Shown: one piece after another, positions 48,160 to 58,659 of the stretch
How positions within the stretch are numbered: position 1 is the first letter of the stretch
Layout of the letters: each line of letters opens with the position of its first letter
Source of the DNA: Stenomitos rutilans HA7619-LM2
GTDB lineage: Bacteria; Cyanobacteriota; Cyanobacteriia; Leptolyngbyales; Leptolyngbyaceae
Direction: 5' to 3'
Assembly (NCBI GenBank): GCA_019358945.1
Contig: JAHHIE010000030.1
Location: forward strand, 18,409 to 82,408
Length of the DNA: 64,000 nucleotides
Notes under the pieces: generated by a model
What the model was told of the DNA's origin: nothing
What the model saw: only the letters and a program-made list of their open reading frames with translations
The model's database searches: none
Position numbers and translations under genes: made by a program

Positions 48160-49938
48160 ATGACTTCCCAACCGCCTAACCTGACGGCTCTTGCCAAGCA
48201 GGGAGACTTAACCGCGATCGCCGCTTTAATGAATCGCGCTTTGCAACCCAAAGGCATTGCAGTCAAAGTTGCCTATCAGAAGGGGCATCTGCGCGTGCTG
48301 CTAGAGGGGCAACCGATTCCCGATCAGACGGTTCTGGCACCCTATATCCGCAAAGGCATTGCAGCGCTGCAAATTCCCGGACTGCATACCCTGGGTGTTG
48401 TTGGGCGGTTAAAAGGAACGAACACATCCACCTGGAGCGAAACCTTTGCAATCGCGGCGGCAGATACGATCGCGAGTTCAGCACCTCAACCGACAGAACC
48501 CGCTAAACCAGCGCCTGAGGCGGGGGTAGACGATTCAGCGTTAGCAGAAGACAGCTCGACCGTTAACCAGGAAAGCCATAACCAGGAAGGCCATCCAGCG
48601 ATCGCGCCAACAGCCCCTTCCGCCACCGATCTCGATGCCATTACTGCACACCTCAATCAGACAATGGGAACCGAAGCCCTGGTGTTTGAGGTAGCCCAGA
48701 GCGATCGCACCCTCAAACTCACGGCTAAAACTGACCAAATTCTGGAAGGAGATACGTTTGCCAAAACGGTGCAAAACCTGCTGCTACCGCTCAACTTGTC
48801 TGACATTGATCTCATTCAACTGTATAAGCAAAAAACGAAAAGCAGTAGTCCTTACAAGATCAAAGAATTCACGCTGCCAAAGGAGCCAGCACCAACCGAA
48901 GCGACTACAAATGACACCCCAGAACCGCACGCAACCGAGAGTACTGCGTCGCTGTATCAATCTCCCCACTCTCGACCTGCTCAACCCTCACCAATTAACT
49001 CAACTGCTCAATCCCCCAGCCAAACCAACAAGTCCAAATTCGTGATGATTGGGTTGGTCGCGCTGTTTGTGGTGCTGCTCATTGGAGCCATCAAGCTACT
49101 CGCCAAGCCACCTGCCGCAACAGAAGTCTGCCAGGATGCAGCGGGCGCACCAGCCTATTGTCAGCTTGCGGTGCAACTGGTTGGAGAACAAACTCTGCAC
49201 GACCTGAAAGAGTCTGCAACCCCCTTTACGCCTGAAATGGAAGAAAGGGGTGTGGAGATCTGTGTCAACGCCGTCGGTGCAAAGGTACCGCGAAACCTCA
49301 ATCGGCAAAAAGAGCGTTACGATTCCTCAATCCGCAAAGAGCCGATCTCGCCGGGAGTCATGATGGTCGAGGCGCAACTAAAAACGGTTCCTCAAAGAAA
49401 CGTAAAAATGCCGCAGGCCAGTCCAACGGCTGAAGAAACCGTCTTTCGATCGGCGTGCTTGTTCACAAATCAAGACGATCGAATCCGACTGGTCAAACAT
49501 GTCGTCTTACCGAATGGCTGGCCCGAAGAGCCGTATAAAGGTAAGCAAGAATGGGAGCCTATGCAGCGATCGCTCAAGGTCTACCAGATCCTTATCATGT
49601 TGGGCGGCGGCACACTCTTCACGGCGATCGGGCTATTTGCCGCTTCAGCCTTCAACTTCGGCTTCCAGATCTACACGTTCCGAGGGCTATTTCAGACAGC
49701 ATCAATTCTAGGCACACTCGATACGCTATTGATCGTGCTATCGGGCGCACATCTACATTTGTTTGGTGGAGTGCCTTTGACCTGTTTAGCACTGGGTCTA
49801 ACTCAAATATGGGTCAAAGATCTTCGTGTTGATTGGGCCTCAGGCTATGGCTCTGTTGCTCTCGGAGTCTTTGTGATGATAATCATTCGGTTCATACTGA
49901 ACTGGCTCTTGATAGGCTTCATTTTCTCAGTGCTTTAG
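48160..49938 (+). CDS. hypothetical cyanobacterial membrane protein with repeated N-terminal module
   Basis: LTALAKQGDLTAIAALMNRALQPKGIAVKVAYQKGHLRVLLEG; linker; multiple C-terminal TM segments. Confidence 0.7.
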   Translation: MTSQPPNLTALAKQGDLTAIAALMNRALQPKGIAVKVAYQKGHLRVLLEGQPIPDQTVLAPYIRKGIAALQIPGLHTLGVVGRLKGTNTSTWSETFAIAAADTIASSAPQPTEPAKPAPEAGVDDSALAEDSSTVNQESHNQEGHPAIAPTAPSATDLDAITAHLNQTMGTEALVFEVAQSDRTLKLTAKTDQILEGDTFAKTVQNLLLPLNLSDIDLIQLYKQKTKSSSPYKIKEFTLPKEPAPTEATTNDTPEPHATESTASLYQSPHSRPAQPSPINSTAQSPSQTNKSKFVMIGLVALFVVLLIGAIKLLAKPPAATEVCQDAAGAPAYCQLAVQLVGEQTLHDLKESATPFTPEMEERGVEICVNAVGAKVPRNLNRQKERYDSSIRKEPISPGVMMVEAQLKTVPQRNVKMPQASPTAEETVFRSACLFTNQDDRIRLVKHVVLPNGWPEEPYKGKQEWEPMQRSLKVYQILIMLGGGTLFTAIGLFAASAFNFGFQIYTFRGLFQTASILGTLDTLLIVLSGAHLHLFGGVPLTCLALGLTQIWVKDLRVDWASGYGSVALGVFVMIIIRFILNWLLIGFIFSVL

Positions 49939-50304
49939 AATCTTCCGCTATGCTGCTTTTCCAGCTTGGTGCAAGCATCAGCACGGCTCAAACAGCGATT
50001 CAGCCGTCGGATAGAGTGCATAAGTTGAACGATTAGCTACTTTTGTTCATAGTGAACAGTCACCCTTTTATTAATTGTTCGATCGATTGCTGGTGGCTTT
50101 GTGACCTGATCAACAGCCTACGCTCCCGCGATCGCTCAGTTGAGTTTCAGCAAGCTGCAAGCGACATCCCAAAATTTGCTGATTAGACCAAACAGCGTCC
50201 TGCACAGACAGATCCTGTCGCGGAGATTTTTTGTTGCTTGACTGAGCCGTATTGCCTTCTTAGCCATTCATACTTTTGCGACGTTCAGTGAGAAGACGTT
50301 TACT

Positions 50305-51066
50305 ATGATTGTTCATCCGACCCAGAATGGTTGGCTGGTGATTTACCACCGTGCCCATGCCTTACTTGCCGCACAAATTGCTGGACACTGGCGACGGAAA
50401 GATGCGCCCCCTCGACTCTATGAAACGATCGCTGCCATCTCACACCACGATGATTTAGAAAAAGAGTGGGAAGGCAATCACCTGACCGAAGCAGGTACGC
50501 CAAAAGATTTTCTCATGGAGGAGGGCGATGACTATGAACCGCTACGGGAACACATTGAACGCGCACTGTATCGGAGTCACTGGGTCGCACTGCTCAATTC
50601 AATGCACCAGACGCATCTCAATGCCAGCAAGCGCGGTACCTCTACCGAAGCCGATGCGTTCTTGGACGAACAAGCAGATAGTCAAAAGCGATGGCGCAAA
50701 GAAGTGGAGGCATCCGAAGACGAAGCGACCAGTGCCTATGCCTTTATGCAGTGGTGCGATCGCCTCTCGCTCATTCTGTGTCAACACAAGCTCCCAATGG
50801 ACGAACGAGCGCTAGAAATCAGCAAAGGGCCTGATGGCAAGCGCTATGACGTGATTCGACACAATAGCGGACTCATTACGGTTACGCCCTGGTGCTTTGA
50901 GGACGATCGCTTTACAGTCAACGTCGAAGCCACATCGCTGTCACAAGTCACCTTTGACGACAACGAAAGCCTGGTAGAGGCGTTAAAACACTCCCCACGT
51001 AAGCTCCTGGAATGGGCGTTTGTGAAAGAAGCCTCTGAAACGATGCAGGAAAACCCGTTGAGTTGA
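50305..51066 (+). CDS. DUF3891 family protein
   Basis: HPTQNGWLVIYHRAHALLAAQIAGHWRR...IAAISHHDDLEKEWEGNHLTEAGTPKDF. Confidence 0.8.
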   Translation: MIVHPTQNGWLVIYHRAHALLAAQIAGHWRRKDAPPRLYETIAAISHHDDLEKEWEGNHLTEAGTPKDFLMEEGDDYEPLREHIERALYRSHWVALLNSMHQTHLNASKRGTSTEADAFLDEQADSQKRWRKEVEASEDEATSAYAFMQWCDRLSLILCQHKLPMDERALEISKGPDGKRYDVIRHNSGLITVTPWCFEDDRFTVNVEATSLSQVTFDDNESLVEALKHSPRKLLEWAFVKEASETMQENPLS

Positions 51067-51167
51067 TTGCTAGACATGGGCCTTGATAGTGTACAAATCC
51101 CCATTCTGTAGGGGCACTGCATGTTAAGTCCTTCAGGAAATTGTCCACACATTTGAAACACAGACTG

Positions 51168-51731
51168 ATGACCGATTTCGTTCCGCCAGTAATTACCCAA
51201 ATTCTTACGACTTCACCAACGCCTGAAGCACTCTTTAAAGCTCTCATGCCAGCCATAGGAGAGTTCTTAGACTGCGATCGCTGCTTTCTTTACCTGCGCG
51301 ATCCAGCCACGTGCTTAGGCAGAGTCCCCTTTTACTGGATACGCCATGCCGCTATCCCTATCATCTACGACAAAGCCTGGAAGCGAGAGCCAGTTTCCCT
51401 ACCGGATGAAGATCCGATGTTTGCCGCCGCTTTACGAACAGATCCATCGATCTTTGTTGAGGATGTTGAAACCGCCAGCCCGGACGTTTTAAGTCAAGTG
51501 TTCGAGCGTCGAAGCTTTGGGCATCGGGCTTTAATTCATGCTCACCTGTGCCAGCACAACCAGCTTTGGGGCGTTTTGCAACCTTGCCTGTTTGAGCGTC
51601 CAAGGCAATGGACAGCAGTAGAAAGGCAAGTCATCAATCAGATCGTTCTAGCCATCATGCCTAAAGCGATCGCGTATATTAAAGCGGCTACTGAGGGCTT
51701 GTTAATCACTGCCATGCCTGAGAGCAAGTAG
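51168..51731 (+). CDS. GAF domain protein
   Basis: ILTTSPTPEALFKALMPAIGEFLDCDRCFLYLRDP...RALIHAHLCQHNQLWGVLQPC; internal ATG preferred. Confidence 0.8.
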   Translation: MTDFVPPVITQILTTSPTPEALFKALMPAIGEFLDCDRCFLYLRDPATCLGRVPFYWIRHAAIPIIYDKAWKREPVSLPDEDPMFAAALRTDPSIFVEDVETASPDVLSQVFERRSFGHRALIHAHLCQHNQLWGVLQPCLFERPRQWTAVERQVINQIVLAIMPKAIAYIKAATEGLLITAMPESK

Positions 51732-51869
51732 TATAAGCATTTTGAAAGCAGGTATCCGCTCTTACCCCACTTTTGGAAGCAGCAAACGACCTCCAAACAC
51801 GCTCCCATAGAATTTAGCAGCCCAAGCATGCTCAGGCTGCTAGCAGCTTGAAGACTTTGCTAGCGAACA

Positions 51870-52376
<507 letters not shown>

Positions 52377-52389
52377 TCATACCAAGGTT

Positions 52390-52968
52390 TCAGCGCGAAG
52401 GCAAGAGTGGGCGTACGATAAAAAAGCCTGTCCCAAAAGCCGTCACAATAATGAAGCAGATGACGATCGCCAACCACCAACCACCCATTTCGGCATTCCG
52501 CTCTTTAGAAGCTGCCTGACGGAGTTTGCCTTCCTGTTCTGTAAAGAGCGATCGAGGGGCGGTTGCTCCGGTTTCCAGTGCCTCTGGCGTAACGGCATTA
52601 GACGCATTCGTTGGCGCAGCAGGCGGCTGAAAGTGCAGCTCTAACCCCTGCAAGGCTGAAGGCGAAACGGATGCTTGATGTGCAGGTAACTGATTTGCAG
52701 GCAAATGGGCATCAGCCGTCTGTCGAAGCTGTAAAGCAGACTGCACCACTCGCTCAATTTCGACCCGCAACTGCTGATTCTGTTGAGACAACTGCTGGTT
52801 TTGAACGGTGAGTGACTCCATTTTTGCCTGTGCGGCCTTGAGTTCAGTGGCAACTTCTCGATACAGTGAAATAGGCACTGACGGAGCCTGAGGGTTAATG
52901 GGTGCTTTTGGCACACTGGATGCTTGAGCCTTTCGCGGAGGCTGTTTGGCGTTTATTCTAGATGTCAT
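52390..52968 (-). CDS. hypothetical protein with coiled coil and C-terminal TM segment
   Basis: LTVQNQQLSQQNQQLRVEIERV coiled coil; WWLAIVICFIIVTAFGTGFFIV. Confidence 0.6.
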   Translation of the reverse strand: MTSRINAKQPPRKAQASSVPKAPINPQAPSVPISLYREVATELKAAQAKMESLTVQNQQLSQQNQQLRVEIERVVQSALQLRQTADAHLPANQLPAHQASVSPSALQGLELHFQPPAAPTNASNAVTPEALETGATAPRSLFTEQEGKLRQAASKERNAEMGGWWLAIVICFIIVTAFGTGFFIVRPLLPSR

Positions 52969-53081
52969 AGGTCTACGTCGGAACGCTAGAGTCGATAAAC
53001 TACGCTCAGAATAGCCGCAATTAGAAGAATCGAAGCAAAATTCGTCAAGAACTTCTCGAAAATCTGCCCATTACTTTACGC

Positions 53082-53561
53082 ATGACCATGAGCCATCCCG
53101 AAACGCAGCAATTTTCGTCACCTGAATCTAGTCTCTCGGATGAAGCTTCTGAGCTCAAGTATGGTGAGCGTCATATTGCCGAAGGCCAACTCATCACGTT
53201 CCCCAATCCCCGACCAGGACGGCGTTACGACATTCACATCACGCTGCCAGAGTTTACCTGCAAGTGCCCCTTTTCCGGCTACCCAGACTTTGCGACCATT
53301 TATCTCTCCTATGTGCCCAACCAACGGGTCGTGGAACTGAAAGCCATCAAGCTGTATATCAATAGCTACCGCGATCGCTACATCTCCCACGAAGAATCCG
53401 TCAACCAAATCCTGGATGATTTCGTTGCCACCTGCGATCCCCTGGAGGTGAAAATCAAAGGCGATTTCTTACCGCGTGGCAATGTCCATACGGTGATTGA
53501 GGTCGAGCACAAGAAAGAAATGTACCAGGCAACTGATGGCAAAAATCGGAGACAACGTTGA
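53082..53561 (+). CDS. queF: NADPH-dependent 7-cyano-7-deazaguanine reductase
   Basis: TCKCPFSGYPDFATIYLSYVPNQRVVELKAIKLYINSYRDRYISHEESVNQI. Confidence 0.96.
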   Translation: MTMSHPETQQFSSPESSLSDEASELKYGERHIAEGQLITFPNPRPGRRYDIHITLPEFTCKCPFSGYPDFATIYLSYVPNQRVVELKAIKLYINSYRDRYISHEESVNQILDDFVATCDPLEVKIKGDFLPRGNVHTVIEVEHKKEMYQATDGKNRRQR

Positions 53562-54240
53562 TCCACAGGAATTGCAGTCTTTTACTAAGAATGTGCATCC
53601 TTACTTTGAATCATTGGCTGCACAGCCTTTAATCGGCTGGATGTTAGCCGCGACGATATACCTTGTCTTACTGCTAGCGACTCTGGTTGCTGTAGCTTTT
53701 ACTGTCATTTGGTGTTTGAAAGCGATTTCAGAGGCAAACGCTTGGGCTAAGTTTGTGATCGGAGCAGTGGTTGGAGCATCAGTCGGGACTTTGCTGCTGT
53801 TTGTGGCGCTCAGCTTATATTGGGCTGTAGAAAACGCGGATGACTCAGAACGATTTTATGGCATCTCGATCGCTCCAGTTTTGGGCGGCGGAATCGGAGC
53901 GATTGGGGGTGCGATCGTCGCTGCAACGGTTGGAACTTACTATCTAGAAGTGATTACGGCTACCGATCGGGGCAGAGTTTTAATTGGTATCCTAATCGGG
54001 GCACTAGCAGGAACGGTTACACTCGTTTGTTTAAGGACTGTGCATGAAACAAGCTCAGAGTTCTTCAGCTTTCTCCAGTTAGAAAATTTATATCGTGACA
54101 AAGCTAAATTGCCAAGATGGAATGTGCTTCTATTGCCATGCCAATCTTTTTTAGAAATTCTTTTGTATGAACTGCCACTTCTTTTTCGGGCAGGTGGAAT
54201 AATCGGTGCGATCGCGGGTGCAATCTTCAGTCAGTTCTGA
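53536..54240 (+). CDS. hypothetical multi-pass membrane protein
   Basis: Several Gly/Ala-rich TM segments (FVIGAVVGASVGTLLLFVALSLYWAV, GRVLIGILIGALAGTVTLVCL); overlaps queF 3' end. Confidence 0.6.
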   Translation: MAKIGDNVDPQELQSFTKNVHPYFESLAAQPLIGWMLAATIYLVLLLATLVAVAFTVIWCLKAISEANAWAKFVIGAVVGASVGTLLLFVALSLYWAVENADDSERFYGISIAPVLGGGIGAIGGAIVAATVGTYYLEVITATDRGRVLIGILIGALAGTVTLVCLRTVHETSSEFFSFLQLENLYRDKAKLPRWNVLLLPCQSFLEILLYELPLLFRAGGIIGAIAGAIFSQF

Positions 54241-54409
54241 TCACCAACTTAACCTCATCGCTAAAATTGCACTCTAATTTATTTGAGTTTGTGACAGTGG
54301 TATGGCGATCGCTTAATCACTCTTTTCGCTAGGATGAAAGGCAGTCAGGCATTAGAGCAATCTGGCTAAAGTTTTTTCTCTTGAATGAGGTTTACAGGGA
54401 GTTAGGTTA

Positions 54410-54679
54410 GTGCGTATTCCTGATCATGACAAAAAGCCTGTGTGTCAGCCAACCGTTGCTGAGTCCAAGCACGCTGACCTTGATCTAAGAGCGATCGCCT
54501 ACAGCCTGGATGCGTTAATTCCGGGCTTCTACCTTTGGTTAGGACCGCTCAAAATCCGCTTGGGGGGTAGTTTGCCGGAAGAAACCTATCCAGGGACCAT
54601 TCATCATCCAGTCGGTATCGCCCTCGTGTTACCTGGCTACCGCATTTACAGCACCTATCAAGGTAGCTATGACCCTTAA
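54410..54679 (+). CDS. small hypothetical protein
   Basis: 89-aa ORF overlapping the next ORF by 11 nt. Confidence 0.45.
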   Translation: MRIPDHDKKPVCQPTVAESKHADLDLRAIAYSLDALIPGFYLWLGPLKIRLGGSLPEETYPGTIHHPVGIALVLPGYRIYSTYQGSYDP

Positions 54680-54899
54680 CAAGCATAAGCTTGACGGGAT
54701 TTCGCAAATTGCAGCTAAAACTTTACCAGCCCAAGAGTTTGATGCGCTTCTGATCAATGCAGGCTATACCAAGATTGGCAAAGCCCCAGCAAAGGGAAAG
54801 CGCATCAAAACGTGGTGGAGCCATTCAACGTTCAGGCGAATTGAAGCCATTTATAGTCCTGACGAAACAACGGCAATTACTGCCTATCACGTCCCTTGA
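54669..54899 (+). CDS. small basic hypothetical protein
   Basis: 76-aa ORF, overlapping start with preceding ORF. Confidence 0.45.
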   Translation: MTLNKHKLDGISQIAAKTLPAQEFDALLINAGYTKIGKAPAKGKRIKTWWSHSTFRRIEAIYSPDETTAITAYHVP

Positions 54900-54928
54900 G
54901 CGAATCAACCATGCATCAGCGTCAGCAA

Positions 54929-56416
54929 TTATTCATTTACAGCACGCTGACGTTTATTTTTGCGTCGATTCAAGTCGAGTTTGGCGCGGAGTTCGTCTTT
55001 GATGCGGTTGAGAATAGAGGTTTCGTCGAGGGAGGCAAGAATGCGGGTAACGACGGCTTTGGGACCATCATCGCCCCAGGAGGCACCGTTGGCGAGATAG
55101 GCTTTGGTGATTTGCCCGATCGCATAGGTTGAGACTCCTGCCACTCCCGCTTGAGTCAGAGCTACAGACACATAAGCACCGAGCGAGACACCACCCGTTG
55201 CGGGGGTTGCCAAACCCAAGAGGCTCTTCAGGGAACCGAGTCCCAGGGTTGCCAGCAGTTCACTTGCGGTCACACCACCCATTGCCAGGGCAATTTTTTG
55301 CAGCAGGCTGACGGCACCGTGTTGTGTCATGGTGATGCCGTACAGCCTGGAGAGGGTCAGGATCAGGGCGACATCAATGACCGCGCTGCTGACAACATCG
55401 ACTATCATGATGGGGTTGAGGGCGATCGCCACTGACTTCGTCATCACCCCATTCCAGATGGTGCGATCGGCATTCTGGTTACGGAGCACCATTTTGCGTT
55501 CAACCAGACGCTCATTCACATCACCGGCAAAGAGCATCGTGTTGAGTGCCACTAGCGCTTTGCCTTCTCGCGCCAGGATTTCCAAGATTTTCAGCTTGAG
55601 TTCGTCAATTTGGGGATCGCTTGTGCTGAGTTTTGCGGCAACCCGGCCATCGGGACGACGCACAGCCTTTGCTTCTAGCGGCGATGCGGCTGCCATCACA
55701 ATTTCATCGGGTGAGAGTAATTCCTTGACGCGCTCATCTCGAATTTTGTGATAAATGGCGAGACGATCGGCATCCGGATACTGATCAATCTTGTTAAACA
55801 CCAGCAGGATAGGCTTACTGGCATTCCGAAGCTCTGATAACGCCTGGTATTCTACTTTCGTCATATCGCCAGCAATGAGAAACAGAATGAGATCTGCTTG
55901 CTTGGCGACTTGGCGTGCTAAAGCTTCCCGCGCTTCACCATGCACTTCATCAATGCCAGGAGTGTCAATGAGTTCGATGTGGGATTCGCCGACGCTGGGG
56001 AGAGCAACACGCAAAATGGGGCGATGGCTACCCGCGATCGCCTCGCGTTTAATGTCCCAGCTAGCGGTCTGGCAATCACGCGTGACGCCATGAATGGGGC
56101 CTGTCTCAAAAACCCGATCGCCCAACAAGGCATTCAGCAACGACGACTTGCCCCGTCCCACCATCCCAAAGACGGCAATGTGAACAACCTGGCGATCGAG
56201 CTTATCCAGCAGCGTTTCTAACCCACCGATTTCTGGTTCTAACCCGCGTCGTTCTTGCGGCGTTAAATCCAGATTTTCGACTAAGGTATGCAGCGCGCTC
56301 TGCGCCTGCCGATAATTTAGCTCTGCCTGAATGTCTTCAAAGCCTAAAATGGCTTCGTCCAGTTCTTGACTAAATTGGCTGGGGGAGGGCACCCCCACTG
56401 GCATCGATTCAGACAT
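54929..56416 (-). CDS. dynamin/Era-like GTPase with C-terminal DUF697-type membrane region
   Basis: GMVGRGKSSLLNALLG, ELIDTPGIDEV, NKID; NPIMIVDVVSSAVIDVALILTLSRLYGI. Confidence 0.88.
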   Translation of the reverse strand: MSESMPVGVPSPSQFSQELDEAILGFEDIQAELNYRQAQSALHTLVENLDLTPQERRGLEPEIGGLETLLDKLDRQVVHIAVFGMVGRGKSSLLNALLGDRVFETGPIHGVTRDCQTASWDIKREAIAGSHRPILRVALPSVGESHIELIDTPGIDEVHGEAREALARQVAKQADLILFLIAGDMTKVEYQALSELRNASKPILLVFNKIDQYPDADRLAIYHKIRDERVKELLSPDEIVMAAASPLEAKAVRRPDGRVAAKLSTSDPQIDELKLKILEILAREGKALVALNTMLFAGDVNERLVERKMVLRNQNADRTIWNGVMTKSVAIALNPIMIVDVVSSAVIDVALILTLSRLYGITMTQHGAVSLLQKIALAMGGVTASELLATLGLGSLKSLLGLATPATGGVSLGAYVSVALTQAGVAGVSTYAIGQITKAYLANGASWGDDGPKAVVTRILASLDETSILNRIKDELRAKLDLNRRKNKRQRAVNE

Positions 56417-56521
56417 AGATAGGAGCAGGCATCATTGACAGCGACTGCTTCATCCTAGCGATTTTAGAGCAAAGCTAAACGAGATTGACTGATAGCGTCT
56501 CGCTCTCTGCCTTTGCAAACT

Positions 56522-57259
56522 CTACTCGTCGCTACTAATGTCTTCTGAGTGAATATTCAGCGGTTTCGGTTCTGTTTGGGAAACATTCGGCCCATCAGTA
56601 GGGGCTTCAGGCTGGCGAGAGGACGATCGCAACCGCTCAGCGTTGTTAGAGAGAGAATCAGACTGCCAATGATCGTGGGTAGTAGGCGGACTGGGTTCTC
56701 GCAACGTTGGCTCAGGCCTGCGAGTGATTGGGGTTGGGGTTGAGCTTTCTTCAGCCTCTAACCGTCGAGTTTTAAGACGTGTGCTGCCTGATAAACCATC
56801 GTTAGAGCACCCGTTATCTCGTAGCAAGCCTTCAAATTCATCCGGTCGGGATGCAGAACCGCGCTCAACTGAACGACGCTGAGAAGCCGATTTTGGCGAT
56901 CGGGTAAAGGTACGCCAAGCTGCCTTAAAGCCAATCACCACACTGCGAGTGGTGGATTGCACCCGTTGCGCCTGTTGCCGCGCTCCCGTCAAGCTTTGAT
57001 CAACTTGTTTAACAACTTGCCCTGCACTCTGTACCCCTTCACTCACATCATCGGTTAAATCGCTAATCTCCAGCCCCGTGAGCCGAATCGCCTGGAGAGT
57101 CGGTGGGAATTCTCGCCGAAGCGTATCGAACAGCTTCTCAGCACTGCGAGCTGCACGGGAAAGCTCTTTAAGCGTCGGGATTGCCACAACCAGCACAATC
57201 GTCAAGCTGACCGTGACAAACAGCAAAGACAACACTAGCCAGAACAACGGATTGCTCAC
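56522..57259 (-). CDS. DUF948-like membrane-anchored protein
   Basis: N-terminal TM followed by LKELSRAARSAEKLFDTLRREFPPTLQAIRLTGLEISDLTDDV. Confidence 0.65.
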   Translation of the reverse strand: MSNPLFWLVLSLLFVTVSLTIVLVVAIPTLKELSRAARSAEKLFDTLRREFPPTLQAIRLTGLEISDLTDDVSEGVQSAGQVVKQVDQSLTGARQQAQRVQSTTRSVVIGFKAAWRTFTRSPKSASQRRSVERGSASRPDEFEGLLRDNGCSNDGLSGSTRLKTRRLEAEESSTPTPITRRPEPTLREPSPPTTHDHWQSDSLSNNAERLRSSSRQPEAPTDGPNVSQTEPKPLNIHSEDISSDE

Positions 57260-57277
57260 AGTTTCGCCTACAGCAGC

Positions 57278-57628
57278 CTACAGCAATTTATCGTGAACCG
57301 GCGGGTCAAGTTCAGGCGTATGGTTAGTATCAACCGTTTCCAACGCCTGATGTTCCTGGCTGGCTTCAAACCCAGCCGCGATCGCTTCTCGCAGCCGCAC
57401 TAGCGTACCATCCCAATTGCGCAACGCTGACTCAGACAGGCGATCGGCTTGCAGTTGCACGCTGCTAGACAAATCTTCAGCCAGTTCTGGCAAGGCATCA
57501 GCTGATTTTTTCAAAAACTGGCGAGTTTCACGACCAGCACGCGGTGCTAAGAGGATACCCGTGATGGTTCCGATCGCCGTTCCTACCAGCAACCCTCCCA
57601 GAAATGCTCCAGAGCGGTTATTTGACAT
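57278..57628 (-). CDS. YtxH domain protein
   Basis: GAFLGGLLVGTAIGTITGILLAPRAGRETRQFLKKSADALPE. Confidence 0.85.
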   Translation of the reverse strand: MSNNRSGAFLGGLLVGTAIGTITGILLAPRAGRETRQFLKKSADALPELAEDLSSSVQLQADRLSESALRNWDGTLVRLREAIAAGFEASQEHQALETVDTNHTPELDPPVHDKLL

Positions 57629-57895
57629 ATTCTGGTCTTTCCTTTTTGAACGATGACTCGCGTGTTTCTGGGTAAAGCGCCAGGAGACAGCCCGTTGTTA
57701 CTCGGATGCCGACGGCTTCTGAAAGGTGTTTGAAGAACTGAAGCAAGACACTCATGTTCATGAAGGCGTAGCAGCACTGGCTCGACCAACACCTTCTAAT
57801 CTACCCCAACATTACCCAGATGATTGCGGCTTACTTCCGTAAGCTTCCTGTAGAAGCTGAATCGCTGCCTTCACGGGCTCTGGAAGCGTTGATCG

Positions 57896-58285
57896 TTAAA
57901 GTGATCGTCGAGTGCGGGGTGGCATGACGGCGGGCGTCGATCGCGATCGACGCCTACTGAGCAAAAACCGTTGCTGCCAGAGTGCTTGTCCTAAGTTAAG
58001 CAACGCTAACGCCTGTTGAGCCTGTTGAAGCTGAGTCTCCAGCCCCCGATACTGTTCACGCAATTGATGAATACCTGCATGCCCACGACCAACAACCTCT
58101 GGCGCGCAATGCAGTACCCGACGCACCGATCGCTCAAAGGAAGACAGCGTGTTAGCGGCTCTTGCCAGACGGTGTTTGAGCCGCCAAAGCTGCCAGGCTG
58201 CCCCTAAGCAGAACAGGCCAATCAGCACATTGCAGACTAACACAGCGACCAGCAACATCAAATATTTCCTATACGAGTCAAACAC
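57896..58285 (-). CDS. hypothetical membrane-anchored protein
   Basis: N-terminal TM and heptad-like helix; basic C-terminus. Confidence 0.55.
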   Translation of the reverse strand: MFDSYRKYLMLLVAVLVCNVLIGLFCLGAAWQLWRLKHRLARAANTLSSFERSVRRVLHCAPEVVGRGHAGIHQLREQYRGLETQLQQAQQALALLNLGQALWQQRFLLSRRRSRSTPAVMPPRTRRSL

Positions 58286-58659
58286 TTAACCAGGCTGCAA
58301 ATGCATCGACTTCACAGCTTTTGGACCAAACTTCAACTTAACAAAGCTCGCGACGACCCTCTATTGCTCAAAAGCATCCACTGACCCCGAAGCGATCTAG
58401 CCGATAGCAACGCTTAGTCTTTGAAGTATTGTAAGGCCAGTTTCTTTTGGAGCGATAGAGTACACACGTTGATTAGACACATCGCAGTGGGCAACGCATG
58501 AGAGCCGAGGCTTTCTTTTCGGCCTCCTACTGCTATGCACGAACGTAACCTTACGCTTGTGCTTTACAACGTTCAGCAACAGCAAGCATGAACGAATGCA
58601 ACGCGGAATCACCAAAGTCGGCATTGAAGGCAATAATCATCTGAGAGAGAGGAACCATT

